A DNA stretch of 64,000 bases from CAWJPY01 sp963844865 (lineage in GTDB: Bacteria; Acidobacteriota; Thermoanaerobaculia; Thermoanaerobaculales; Sulfomarinibacteraceae). Shown piece after piece: positions 8,563 to 17,312 of this stretch. The notes under the pieces were generated by a model, which had not been told where the DNA came from, did no database searches, and saw only the letters and a list, made by a program, of their open reading frames with translations. How positions within the stretch are numbered: the stretch's first letter is position 1; every line of letters begins with the position of its first letter. The position numbers and the translations under genes were made by a program. The stretch covers positions 147,788 through 211,787 of the forward strand of contig CAWJPY010000009.1 of assembly GCA_963844865.1 (NCBI GenBank), read 5' to 3'.

Positions 8563-9916
8563 GATCCTGGTGGTGGATGATGAGCCCAACACCCTGAACG
8601 CGCTCGCGGAGCTCGTGGAGCGGGAGGGTTTTGCCGTCCGTACGGCCGACGATCTGGCCACAGCCCGCACCGAGATCAGGCGTGCGGTGCCCGACGTGGT
8701 GCTGTGCGACTTGGTCCTGCCCGACGGCGACGGCACGGAGCTGCTCGGGGACCTCGAGGATCACCCAGAGGTGCACACCATTCTCATCACCGCCAACGCC
8801 ACCGTGCAGTCGGCGGTGGAGGCGTTGCGTCTGGGGGCCTACGACTACCTCACCAAGCCTCTCGACCTGGGTCGGCTCAAGGCGCTCCTGTCCCGCCTGC
8901 ACCGCGACCTCGCCCTGCACCGGGAGGTGACCTCGCTGCGTCACGAGCTCCGCGAGCTGGGGCGCTTCGGCGAGCTGGTGGGTACGTCTCGCCCCATGCA
9001 GCAGGTGTACGACCTCATCGAGAGGGTGGCGCCGACGAACGCCACCGTGCTCATCATCGGCGACAGCGGGACCGGGAAGGAGGTGGTGGCCCGCACCATC
9101 CACCGGCTCAGCCCGCGCCCGGCGAACGCGTTCATCCCCATCAACTGCGGCGCCGTCTCCCCGCAGCTCATCGAGAGCGAGCTCTTCGGCCACGAGCGCG
9201 GGAGCTTCACGGGCGCCGACCGGAGGCGCCGCGGGGTGTTCGAGCATGCGGACGGCGGCACGCTCATGCTCGACGAGATCACCGAGATGTCGGAGGAGCT
9301 CCAGGTCAAGCTGCTGCGGGTGCTGGAGACGGGGGTGATCCGGCGGGTGGGCGGAAGCGCCGAGATCGCGGTGGACGTGCGGGTCGTGGCGGCCACCAAC
9401 CGCGATCCGGAGGTCGCCGTGAAGGATGGCAAGCTCCGGCGGGACCTGTACTTCCGTCTCAACGTCTTCCCCGTGAAGCTGCCGCCCCTGCAGGCCCGGG
9501 GGGGAGACGTCAAGCTGCTGGCGGTGCACTTTCTCCACCGTCTCAGCCGCTCGGCCGGCATCGCCAAGGAGTTCGACCCGGAGGCCCTGGAGCTGCTCGC
9601 GCGGTGGGCGTGGCCGGGTAATGCGCGCGAGCTCAAGAACGTGGTCGAGCGCGCCTTCATCCTGGCCGGTGACGTGCTCACCGCTGATTGCCTGCCGGCG
9701 GAAATCCGCGGTGAGGGTGGGCTCGGCACGACGGGTCTCCAGGCACCGGTCGGGACGCCCCTCGACGACGTGATCCGCAGTCACACCCTGGCCACCCTCG
9801 AGCACTTCGAGGGCAACAAGACCCGCGCCGCCGAGGCCCTCGGGATCAGCCTCAAGACCCTCTACAACCGCCTCGCCCGTTATGAGAAGGAAGCCGCGAG
9901 CGAGGATGGGGGATAA
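8546..9916 (+). CDS. NtrC-family sigma-54-dependent response regulator
   Basis: A 456-residue activator. The receiver (residues 5-120) has ILVVDDEPN and phospho-acceptor CDLVLPDGDG. The central AAA+ domain has Walker A GDSGTGKE, the sigma-54 contact loop as GSFTGA (the consensus is GAFTGA), Walker B GGTLMLDEI and WPGNARELKNVVERA. The C-terminal Fis-type helix-turn-helix is NKTRAAEALGISLKTLYNRL. It starts at a TTG five bases after GGGGAGGG, inside the kinase gene. It is the only sigma-54 activator in the window, so it is a candidate regulator of the six sigma-54 promoters found nearby. Confidence 0.95.
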   Translation: MSSQPEILVVDDEPNTLNALAELVEREGFAVRTADDLATARTEIRRAVPDVVLCDLVLPDGDGTELLGDLEDHPEVHTILITANATVQSAVEALRLGAYDYLTKPLDLGRLKALLSRLHRDLALHREVTSLRHELRELGRFGELVGTSRPMQQVYDLIERVAPTNATVLIIGDSGTGKEVVARTIHRLSPRPANAFIPINCGAVSPQLIESELFGHERGSFTGADRRRRGVFEHADGGTLMLDEITEMSEELQVKLLRVLETGVIRRVGGSAEIAVDVRVVAATNRDPEVAVKDGKLRRDLYFRLNVFPVKLPPLQARGGDVKLLAVHFLHRLSRSAGIAKEFDPEALELLARWAWPGNARELKNVVERAFILAGDVLTADCLPAEIRGEGGLGTTGLQAPVGTPLDDVIRSHTLATLEHFEGNKTRAAEALGISLKTLYNRLARYEKEAASEDGG

Positions 9917-9958
9917 TCGGGAGGGGCGCCGCCCGGGCGGCCCGTGGGAAGGAAGGGC

Positions 9959-10909
9959 ATGGAGCTGGCCGTCTCCGGCGTCACGGTGTCCCCGTGGCTG
10001 CCGCCGCTCGTGGCGTTCGTCATCTCGTTCGTGACCTCCATGGGCGGTGTGTCCGGGGCCTTCCTGCTGCTGCCCTTCCAGATGAGCGTGCTCGGCTTCA
10101 CGGGTCCCGCGGTGAGTGCCACCAACCAGCTCTTCAACGTGATCGCGATCCCCTCCGGCGTGCTCCGTTACCTGCGTGAGGGGAGGATGGTGTGGCCGCT
10201 GACGGGCGCGGTGATCGTCGGCACCCTGCCGGGAGTGCTCGTGGGCGCCGTCGTCCGCGTCCGCTACCTGCCAGACCCCCGCCCCTTCAAGCTCTTCGTG
10301 GGTCTGGTCCTCGCCTACGTGGGCGTCAGGTTGGCCGCGGACCTGCTGGTGGGGGTGCGCGCCGGTGCGAGCAGGCACGCGGCCGAGACACGCTTCCAGG
10401 AGCTGGTGAGCTCCTACCACCGGCGCCGGCGGGCAGCCGTGGCTGACCTGCCGAAGGTAGCGGTGCGCCGCATCGGCTGGCGCCGCGTCGACTACGAGTT
10501 CTACGGCGAGCGCTTCTCCTTCCCGACCGCGGCCGTCCTGCTGCTCAGTCTCGCGGTGGGTGTCGTGGGGGGCATCTACGGCATCGGTGGCGGGGCCATC
10601 ATCGCCCCCTTCTTGGTGTCCGTCTTGCGACTGCCCGTGTACACCGTGGCCGGCGCAGCCCTGATGGGCACCTTCGTCACCTCCGTGGCCGGCGTCGGCT
10701 TCTACCAGGCGCTCGCGCCCTTCTACCCCCACCTGGCCGTGGCGCCGGACTGGCGGCTCGGGGCGCTGTTCGGCGTGGGTGGAATGGCCGGCATCTATCT
10801 CGGTGCGAGGGCCCAGAAGCACGTGCCCGCGCGGGTGATCAAGGCCATGCTCGCCCTCGTGGTGGTCGGTACCGCCGCCAAGTATGTTGTCGGCTTCTTC
10901 ACCCAATGA
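9959..10909 (+). CDS. TauE/SafE-family permease
   Basis: A protein of about 316 residues with eight or so membrane segments, of the sulfite exporter TauE/SafE (DUF81) family, which moves small organic or inorganic anions. Features are FVTSMGGVSGAFLLLPFQ near the N terminus and the repeated VGGIYGIGGGAIIAPFLVS in the second half, separated by a charged cytoplasmic loop (residues about 125-185). The ATG at 9959 has GGAAGGAAGGG upstream; a GTG at 9944 is an alternative. A decayed copy of its middle lies at 15779-16020. The substrate cannot be read from the sequence. Confidence 0.88.
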   Translation: MELAVSGVTVSPWLPPLVAFVISFVTSMGGVSGAFLLLPFQMSVLGFTGPAVSATNQLFNVIAIPSGVLRYLREGRMVWPLTGAVIVGTLPGVLVGAVVRVRYLPDPRPFKLFVGLVLAYVGVRLAADLLVGVRAGASRHAAETRFQELVSSYHRRRRAAVADLPKVAVRRIGWRRVDYEFYGERFSFPTAAVLLLSLAVGVVGGIYGIGGGAIIAPFLVSVLRLPVYTVAGAALMGTFVTSVAGVGFYQALAPFYPHLAVAPDWRLGALFGVGGMAGIYLGARAQKHVPARVIKAMLALVVVGTAAKYVVGFFTQ

Positions 10910-11061
10910 CACGGCTCGGCGGAACAGCCCGCGTCCGAGGCCGGCTGCACGCTGCATCTGGTTGTTGACGACCGGAGGTGGCCCGGCGTCCCTGCTTGCG
11001 GGTTGGGAGCGCGGCCCCGTATCCTGCGAGCGGGAGCCGCGACCGAGAGAGGAGCCGGGAG

Positions 11062-11739
11062 GTGGAGCGTACCGAGCCTGTGGTCTCAGACCTGAACAGC
11101 CCGGGTGGAGGTGGGGGCGACGTGGCGCGCTGGCGACGGATCGCGAGCCGACTGGTGGCCGCGACCCTGGCCTACAACGGGGTGGAGGCCGGGGTCGCCC
11201 TGTGGTCGGGGTTGTCGGCGGCCAGCATCGCGCTGGTGAGCTTCGGACTCGACAGCGTCATCGAGATCGCCGCGGCGGCGGTCATGCTCCGGCGACTCGG
11301 TCTGGAGAAACGCGGGGTGGACCGGGAAGCGGTGGAGCGCTCGGAGCGCCGGGTGCACCGCTTCGTGGGCTGGACCTTCCTGGCCCTCGCCATCTACGTG
11401 ACGGTGGAGGCCTCCTCGACCCTGTGGCGGCACGCCGAGCCCTCGGAAAGCGTCGTCGGGATCATCCTGGCGGCGGTGTCGCTGCTGGTGATGCCGGTGA
11501 TCGCCTGGGGCAAGCTGCGGGCGGCGCGCGAGATCAGGAGCGGCGCTCTCCGGGCCGAGGCCAAGGAGACCCTGGCGTGCTCCTACCTCTCGTTCACCCT
11601 CCTGGCGGGGCTGGTGGCCAACGCCGTGGCCGGTTGGTGGTGGGCGGATCCGGCGGCAGCCCTGCTCATGGTGCCGTGGCTCGCGCGCGAGGGCCTCGAA
11701 GGGATTCGAGGCGAAGACGAGGACGAGGAAGAAAAGTAG
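11062..11739 (+). CDS. CDF-type transmembrane protein
   Basis: A 225-residue protein that is mostly membrane: LVAATLAYNGVEAGVALWSGLSAASIALVSFGLDSVIEIAAAAVML matches the TM1-TM2 region of cation diffusion facilitators, and AKETLACSYLSFTLLAGLVAN...WADPAAALLMVPWLAREG matches TM5-TM6. The usual C-terminal cytoplasmic metal-binding domain is missing; instead there is an acidic tail (GEDEDEEEK). The start is the GTG at 11062 after GAGAGGAG. Members of this short branch lack proven substrates. It is separate from the full-length CDF at 25648-26613. Confidence 0.82.
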   Translation: MERTEPVVSDLNSPGGGGGDVARWRRIASRLVAATLAYNGVEAGVALWSGLSAASIALVSFGLDSVIEIAAAAVMLRRLGLEKRGVDREAVERSERRVHRFVGWTFLALAIYVTVEASSTLWRHAEPSESVVGIILAAVSLLVMPVIAWGKLRAAREIRSGALRAEAKETLACSYLSFTLLAGLVANAVAGWWWADPAAALLMVPWLAREGLEGIRGEDEDEEEK

Positions 11740-11863
11740 CTCCAACTTCCCCCGAGCGTGGTCCCCGTCCGGTGGATCGAGCTGTGTGTGGAATGTTAGA
11801 CTGCGCTTCGCACTCTCAACAGACTCGATGGGACAGAAGGACGATCGCGGGGAGGGGGGCTCC

Positions 11864-14800
11864 ATGGCGGCGCAGAAGAAGGCGGCAGGGAAGCGCCCCG
11901 GCCGCAAGCCGAGCGGTTCCCCGCCGGTACTGGCCGGCGGAGCCTCCCCTGCAGGCAGCGGGCCCGGCCCGGTGGTGGTGGGGCTGGGGGCTTCCGCGGG
12001 CGGGCTGCAGGCTCTCATTCGCTTCTTCAAGGTGATGCCGCCGGACTCCGGCATGGCCTTCGTGGTCGTGCAGCACCTGCGACCCGACCACGAGAGCCTG
12101 ACCGCGGGTCTGCTCGAGAAGCACACTGCCATGGGCGTGTCGGAGGTGGTGGACTCTCCCGAGGCAAGACCCAACCATGTCCACGTCATCCCGCCCGACA
12201 AGCACCTGAGCATCGACGCCGGCAGGCTGCACCTGCACGAGCCGCCCCAGAAGGGGAAGGTGCGCGGCCCCATCGACTTCTTCCTGCGCTCCCTGGCCAC
12301 GGCCCGCGAGGAGAGGGCGGCGGGGATCATCTTCTCCGGCTCCGGCTCCGACGGCGCCCTCGGGCTCATAGAGGTCAAGGCCCGGGGCGGCATGACCATC
12401 GTCCAGGACCCGGCGACGGCCGAGCACGCGGGGATGCCTCTGGCGGCCATCGCCACCGGTGCGGTCGACCACGTGCTGCCCATCGAGGAGATGTCCCGGC
12501 GGCTGATCGGCTACGCCGAGCACCCCTACGTCAACGGCGGCACCTCCCCCGGCACCGATCTCCTCGGCGAGGTTCTCGCGGTGCTGCGCGCGCGCACCAA
12601 GTACGACTTCGGCCACTACAAGAAGAGCATGGTGCTGCGGCGCGTGCAGCGGCGGATGGGGCTGATCCATGTCGAGCACTACACCGACTATCTGGACCTG
12701 CTTCGCACCGCCCCGGAGGAGGTCAACGGGCTCTTCAAGGACCTCCTGATCGGCGTGACCGGCTTCTTCCGCGAGCCCGAAGCGTTCAAGGTGCTCGAAC
12801 GCGAGGTGATCCCCAGGATCGTCGACGGGCGCCAGGCCGAGTCGCCGCTGCGGGTCTGGGTGCCGGGGTGCGCCACCGGTGAGGAGGCGTACTCGCTGGC
12901 GATGACCGTGCTGGAGCGCCTCACCCGACTGGGTCAGCACAACCGTGTCCAGGTCTTCGCTTCCGACATCGACGAGGCCGCCCTGGAGGTCGGGCGCACC
13001 GGCCTCTATCCCGAGTCGATCGCCGACGCAGTGAGCCCGGACAGGCTCCAGCGTTTCTTCGTGCACGAGGACAGCTCGTACCGGGTGCTCCAGGAGCTGC
13101 GGGACACCGTGGTCTTCGCCACCCACAACCTGGTCTCCGATCCGCCGTTTTCGCGGCTCGACCTGATCAGCTGTCGCAACGTTCTCATCTACCTGGAGCC
13201 CGCGCTCCAGAGCAGGCTCCTGGCCCTCTTCCACTTCGCTCTCGACAGGGACGGCTACCTGTTTCTCGGTGCATCGGAGGCAGTCTCCTCGCACCCCGAG
13301 CTCTTCGAGCCGGTGTCCAAGAAACATCGGGTCTACCGCCGAATCGGGGTGACCCCCCGGGGGGCGGTGGAGTTCCTCTACCGTCCACGTGAGCAGGGCC
13401 GTCTCGTACCCGCTCCCGAGCGCGAGCGGCTGCCGGTGGGTGCAGCGGACATTGGCTGGCTCGCCCAGCAGATGCTGCTCGCCGAGCACACCCCGGCGGC
13501 GGTGGTGATCGACCACAGGGGCGAGGTGCTCTACTTCCACGGCGACACCGACCGCTTCCTGGCGCAGCCGCCCGGCCAGCCCACCGTCGACCTTTTCAGG
13601 CTCGCGCGTTCCGATCTCGCGAGCAGGGTTCGGGGCGCGGTGCGACGGGCTGCGGAGGGCGGCGAGCAGGCGGAGCAGGTGACCGCGATCAGGTCGGCCA
13701 CAAGTCGCTGGCAGGTGAGGATCACCGCGACGCCGATCCGGCACCCGCGCGGAGCTGAGGGGCTCATGCTGGTGACCTTCAGGGAGGAGCCCGCGCAGCG
13801 TGAGCTCGCCGGCGGCGATACGCAGCCCTCCCGGGATGGCGGCGCCGTGGGCGATCTGGAGCGGGAGCTGAAGACGACGCGGCAGGAGCTCCAGTCGACC
13901 ATCCAGGAGATGGAGGCGTTCAGCGAGGAGCTCCAGGCTTCCAACGAGGAGATGCTATCGGTGAATGAGGAGCTCCAGTCCACCAACGAGGAGCTGGAGA
14001 CGGCCAAGGAGGAGCTGCAGTCGCTCAACGAGGAGCTGACCACCGTCAACAACCAGCTCGAGGCGAAGCTGGCCGAGCTCGAGGCGACCAACAACGACCT
14101 CACCAATCTCCTCGCTTCCACCGACGTCGCGACAGTGTTCCTGGACACCCGGCTGCGGATCAAGCGCTACTCCACAGCCATCGCCCGCGTGTTCAACCTC
14201 ATCCCCTCGGACGTGGGGCGGCCCCTGTCCGACATCGCCCGCAAGTTCACCGACGACCACCTGCTCGCGGACGCGCAGGTGGTGCTCGAGACACTCGCGC
14301 TGTCCGAGCGGGAGGTGCATCTTCAGGGCGGACATTGTTTCCTGCGCCGCGTGACGCCGTACCGCACCCTGGACAACCGCACGGACGGGGTGGTGATCAC
14401 CTTCTCCGATGTCAGCGACCTCAAGCGGATCCAGGCCGATCTCGAGGCCGCGAACCGGCGCCTGGAGGGCTCAGTCGAGCGGCGCAACGCGGTGCTCGAG
14501 CTGCTGCGCGAGGTGGCCACCGTCTCCAACCAGGCGGCGACGGTGGAAGAGGCTCTGGAGCATGTGCTGCCGAGCCTCGGGAGCTACGCCGGGTGGCCTT
14601 GCGGGCAGGCCTGGTTGGCGTCCGGAGAAGAGGCCGGCACGCTGGTCCTGCAGCGCGTCTGGTGTCACCGGGAGGAGGACCGGTTCCGGGCCTTCCGGGA
14701 GGCCACCGTCGCCAGTCATGCCGTCGCCAGGGGGTGGCTCGTCGATGCCGTTTGCGCTCGCGCCCAGCCGTCGTGGACCGACGACCTGGAGGTTGCTCTG

Positions 14801-15655
14801 GGGATCGACCGGGCGCGGGCGCTGGCGGGCGCGGGTGTTCGTTCCGTCGTCGGGTTCCCGGTGCGGGTGGGAACGGAGGTGGTGGGAGCCGTGGAGTTTC
14901 TGTCCGAGGTCCCGGCCGAGCGGCGGGAGCTGGTCAAGGAGCTGGTCGTGGACGTCGGCACCGAGCTCGGGCGGGTTGTCGAACGGACGGCCCTCCAGCG
15001 CAGGCTCGCGGAGGTGACCCTGGCCGAGCAGCTCAAGCTCGGCCAGGAGCTGCACGACGGCGTCGCCCAGGAGATCGCCGGCATCAAGATGATGGCCGAG
15101 ACCCTGAGCAGCAAGCTGGCCAGGAGAGGCGCCGCGGAGACCGAGCTCGCTGCCGGGCTGCAGGAAGCGGCGGAGCAGGCGCAGAGCCACGTGCGGGCGC
15201 TGGCGCGTGGCCTGGTGCCGGTGCGGGTGGAGGCCGGCGGGCTGGAGGCGGCGCTGGAGGAGCTGGCGCGCCGCAAGAACCTGGAGGTGGGCCGCGACGT
15301 GGTGTCGGTGGCGCACGACTGCGTGCTGGTGGAGGAAGCCGCGATCGCCACGGCGCTCTACTACATCGCCCAGGAGGCGGTGCTGAACGCGCTCCGGCAT
15401 GGCCGTCCCGAGTGTGTGAGCATCAGCCTGCGCGGTGACGACCGCGGGCTGACGCTCGAGGTGCGCGACGACGGGCCGGGCTTCGATGCGACGAAGACGA
15501 CACCCACTGGCTCCGGGTTGCGGATCATGGCCTACCGGGCGCGCTTGATCGCCGCCCGCCTCGAGGTCTCGTCCCATCCCGGAGGAGGGACCACCGTCAC
15601 CAGCAGCGTGGGTGGAGGCTGGCGGGTTGGAGACCCGGTCCGCGGCCGTCGGTAG
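11864..15655 (+). CDS. CheB-CheR-PAS-GAF-histidine kinase fusion protein
   Basis: A soluble 1263-residue multidomain regulator. CheB methylesterase (about 37-225) has GLGASAGG with catalytic Ser, VVVQHL and FSGSGSDGALG. CheR methyltransferase (about 240-505) has GVTGFFREPEAF, WVPGCATGEEAYS and FSRLDLISCRNVLIY. A long coiled coil (about 660-750, repeated EELQSTNEEL units) leads into PAS (about 755-865), GAF (about 885-1030) and a NarL-type HisKA_3 with phospho-His in LGQELHDGVAQEIAG, ending in a HATPase (VRDDGPGFD). No receiver domain precedes CheB. Start: ATG at 11864 after GGGGAGGGGGGC. No chemotaxis genes are nearby; a NarL-type regulator at 31808-32485 could be a target. Confidence 0.94.
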   Translation: MAAQKKAAGKRPGRKPSGSPPVLAGGASPAGSGPGPVVVGLGASAGGLQALIRFFKVMPPDSGMAFVVVQHLRPDHESLTAGLLEKHTAMGVSEVVDSPEARPNHVHVIPPDKHLSIDAGRLHLHEPPQKGKVRGPIDFFLRSLATAREERAAGIIFSGSGSDGALGLIEVKARGGMTIVQDPATAEHAGMPLAAIATGAVDHVLPIEEMSRRLIGYAEHPYVNGGTSPGTDLLGEVLAVLRARTKYDFGHYKKSMVLRRVQRRMGLIHVEHYTDYLDLLRTAPEEVNGLFKDLLIGVTGFFREPEAFKVLEREVIPRIVDGRQAESPLRVWVPGCATGEEAYSLAMTVLERLTRLGQHNRVQVFASDIDEAALEVGRTGLYPESIADAVSPDRLQRFFVHEDSSYRVLQELRDTVVFATHNLVSDPPFSRLDLISCRNVLIYLEPALQSRLLALFHFALDRDGYLFLGASEAVSSHPELFEPVSKKHRVYRRIGVTPRGAVEFLYRPREQGRLVPAPERERLPVGAADIGWLAQQMLLAEHTPAAVVIDHRGEVLYFHGDTDRFLAQPPGQPTVDLFRLARSDLASRVRGAVRRAAEGGEQAEQVTAIRSATSRWQVRITATPIRHPRGAEGLMLVTFREEPAQRELAGGDTQPSRDGGAVGDLERELKTTRQELQSTIQEMEAFSEELQASNEEMLSVNEELQSTNEELETAKEELQSLNEELTTVNNQLEAKLAELEATNNDLTNLLASTDVATVFLDTRLRIKRYSTAIARVFNLIPSDVGRPLSDIARKFTDDHLLADAQVVLETLALSEREVHLQGGHCFLRRVTPYRTLDNRTDGVVITFSDVSDLKRIQADLEAANRRLEGSVERRNAVLELLREVATVSNQAATVEEALEHVLPSLGSYAGWPCGQAWLASGEEAGTLVLQRVWCHREEDRFRAFREATVASHAVARGWLVDAVCARAQPSWTDDLEVALGIDRARALAGAGVRSVVGFPVRVGTEVVGAVEFLSEVPAERRELVKELVVDVGTELGRVVERTALQRRLAEVTLAEQLKLGQELHDGVAQEIAGIKMMAETLSSKLARRGAAETELAAGLQEAAEQAQSHVRALARGLVPVRVEAGGLEAALEELARRKNLEVGRDVVSVAHDCVLVEEAAIATALYYIAQEAVLNALRHGRPECVSISLRGDDRGLTLEVRDDGPGFDATKTTPTGSGLRIMAYRARLIAARLEVSSHPGGGTTVTSSVGGGWRVGDPVRGRR

Positions 15656-15778
15656 CCGCGCGGGCGGGACGGCCCCGGGTCGACCGGCGGGCCATGCCAC
15701 CACTCCTTCTCGGTCGCTGATTCTGCGGACGCGAGCCCAGCGCTCAGACGACTCGTCGCCGTCCGGAGATCAGGGAGA

Positions 15779-16020
15779 GGATGCAGTGCGACCAATCAGC
15801 TCCTCAACGTGATCGCGATCCCGTCCGGGGTGGTCCCTAACCGCGCGGGGGAGGGGTGGTGTGGCCGCTAACGGGCGTGCCGATCATAACGACCCACCGG
15901 GGTGTTGGCAGGTGTCAGCGGCCGGGTGCGGTACCTGGCCGACCCGCGCGCCTTCAAGCCGTTGGTCGGTTTGGTCCCGGTGTACGTCGGAGCCAGGATG
16001 GCCCGTCACCCTGCTTCTGG
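15779..16020 (+). pseudogene. Decayed tauE-like fragment
   Basis: DNA here aligns with the middle of the intact TauE gene at about 10110-10340. It encodes SATNQLLNVIAIPSGVV, then in another frame VWPLTG, then LADPRAFKPLVGLVPVYVGARMA, against SATNQLFNVIAIPSGVL, VWPLTG and LPDPRPFKLFVGLVLAYVGVRLA in the intact copy. Frameshifts and loss of both ends make it non-functional. It fills most of the gap between the giant kinase and csbD. Confidence 0.8.
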
Positions 16021-16095
16021 TGGAGGACCCTTGTAAACGCGTCCAGCCGGGGCTGTGGAGATTACACGGTCGCGGGCCAGCGATCCCACCGTCTC

Positions 16096-16111
16096 CGGCA
16101 CATGCCTTGCA
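16096..16111 (+). promoter_or_regulatory. Sigma-54 promoter of csbD
   Basis: CGGCACATGCCTTGCA matches the -24/-12 consensus TGGCACG-N4-TTGCA at GG and GC with exact spacing. It predicts a transcript start near 16122, 25 nt before the csbD ATG. Confidence 0.8.
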
Positions 16112-16146
16112 ACCCCTTCTCGATGAAGAATCTTTCGGAGGTTTGC

Positions 16147-16350
16147 ATGAACTGGGATCAGGTCGAAGGGAACTGGAAGCAGGTGCTGGGGAGCGCCAAG
16201 GAGCGCTGGGGGAAGCTCACCGACGATGACCTCACGATCGTTCGCGGCCGTCGCGAGCAGCTCATCGGCGCGATCCGGGAGAGCTACGGCATCGCCAAGG
16301 AGGAGGCCGAGCGGCAGGTGGAGGAGTGGCGATCCCAGCTCGAGGGGTAG
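16147..16350 (+). CDS. CsbD-family stress protein
   Basis: A 67-residue, highly charged helical protein: MNWDQVEGNWKQVLGSAKER...GIAKEEAERQVEEWRSQLEG. The MNWDQVEGNWKQ opening and KxKWGKLTDDDL core are diagnostic of the CsbD/YjbJ family, abundant cytosolic stress proteins of unknown biochemical role. The ATG has GGAGG seven bases upstream. In model bacteria csbD-type genes are controlled by sigma-B or sigma-S; here a sigma-54 promoter sits 35 nt ahead. A longer forward frame begins upstream in the tauE remnant and is not real. Confidence 0.92.
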   Translation: MNWDQVEGNWKQVLGSAKERWGKLTDDDLTIVRGRREQLIGAIRESYGIAKEEAERQVEEWRSQLEG

Positions 16351-16423
16351 GCGTCGTTCTCTGTCTGACCTGCCTGCTCGAGGCATCTCGAGGCAGGCGT
16401 CCCCTCCGGAGCGAGGGAACGGC

Positions 16424-16756
16424 TCAGGGAACGGCGGCCGCGGCCCCACGGTCCCCGCCATCGGAGAGGGTGAGGTCGTTGACCGCGTCCCGGACGCCCC
16501 GGGTGTGCCGGGCGAGGCGCTCGGCCTCGAGGAGCCGGCCCGGCGAGTCCATCACTCCGGACAACCGGACCGCCCCGTGGACGTTGTGCACCCTCAGGGA
16601 GCCCGCTGCCGTCGATGCCAGGGGCACGAGCTTCGCCCGGGCCCGGCGGGCGACGTCGGCGTCGCTGCCCCCGTCCACAAGTCCATGGAAGGCGAGCAGC
16701 CCCGCCAGAAGACCGCGCCCACGGCGACCGCTGCCACGGCGAGATGCCGAGCCCAC
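16424..16756 (-). CDS. Small BON-domain protein, probably with paired frameshifts
   Basis: The C-terminal part (DADVARRARAKLVPLA...LRVHNVHGAVRLSGVMDSPGRLLEAERLARHTRGVRDAVNDLTL) is a single BON domain. The GTG start has AAGGAG seven bases upstream. The first 20 or so codons have poor third-position GC and read as Arg/Gly-rich, whereas the next frame over the same bases has strong codon bias and encodes ARHLAVAAVAVGAVFWRG, a good membrane anchor. Removing one G after the GTG and adding one in a GGGG run gives a continuous anchored BON protein. This may be sequence error. It lies downstream of the DUF1328 gene, possibly in the same transcript. Confidence 0.65.
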   Translation of the reverse strand: MGSASRRGSGRRGRGLLAGLLAFHGLVDGGSDADVARRARAKLVPLASTAAGSLRVHNVHGAVRLSGVMDSPGRLLEAERLARHTRGVRDAVNDLTLSDGGDRGAAAAVP

Positions 16757-16919
16757 GGGGCGACTCCTTCGAGGTGCGCGGGCCTCCCCGACTCCCGATC
16801 TCCGTCAACCTCCGGCTGGGGTGGAGTCGACACCCTACGGTGATCCGTCGGCTCGGGCTCGCTGTGCCGACCTCCACCGGTGGCGGGTTCAGTGATCGGC
16901 ACCAGGGGCGAGGAGCGGT

Positions 16920-17081
16920 TCACACCCGTCGCCTGCCGAAGATGAACGAGAGGATGAAGAGCACCAGGAACACGAAGAACAGGATCTTGGCGATTCCGGC
17001 GGCCGCGCCGGCAATGCCGAAGAAGCCGAAGGCGCCTGCGACGAGAGCGATGATGAGGAAGACGAGCGCCCAAGCGAGCAT
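16920..17081 (-). CDS. DUF1328 small membrane protein
   Basis: A 53-residue protein with two membrane segments (MLAWALVFLIIALVAGAFGF and AKILFFVFLVLFILSFIFG) and an Arg-rich end, matching the DUF1328/YtjA family of stress-associated inner membrane peptides. The GIAGAAAGIAKILF centre is typical. The ATG at 17081 has AAGGAGG seven bases upstream. A sigma-54 promoter on the same strand lies at 17170-17185, giving a leader of about 78 nt. Confidence 0.92.
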   Translation of the reverse strand: MLAWALVFLIIALVAGAFGFFGIAGAAAGIAKILFFVFLVLFILSFIFGRRRV

Positions 17082-17169
17082 GGTGAACCTCCTTGGAGTC
17101 CTCGGGCCGCGAGGCGTACAGCGAGCTGTCGTCGGGAACGGGGACTCGCGTTATTCGCCGAGACGGATT

Positions 17170-17185
17170 TGCAACTTTCATACCA
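17170..17185 (-). promoter_or_regulatory. Sigma-54 promoter of the DUF1328 gene
   Basis: The reverse strand reads TGGTATGAAAGTTGCA, a full match to TGG-N9-TTGCA. It is divergent from the promoter at 17227-17242, with 41 nt between the two -24 elements. Confidence 0.85.
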
Positions 17186-17226
17186 CGCCCCGGCGGGTCC
17201 CGGCCAGCGGGGGCGCGGACGGCTCA

Positions 17227-17242
17227 TGGCATGCCGGTTGCA
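17227..17242 (+). promoter_or_regulatory. Sigma-54 promoter of the BON lipoprotein gene
   Basis: TGGCATGCCGGTTGCA matches the sigma-54 consensus at every conserved position. The predicted start near 17253 lies about 60 nt before the GTG start codon. Confidence 0.88.
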
Positions 17243-17312
17243 TCGGTGGACCTCAACAGACACCCTCGTCCGCGGTCGGCGCGGACATGCACAGCAGAGA
17301 AGGGAGCAGAGA

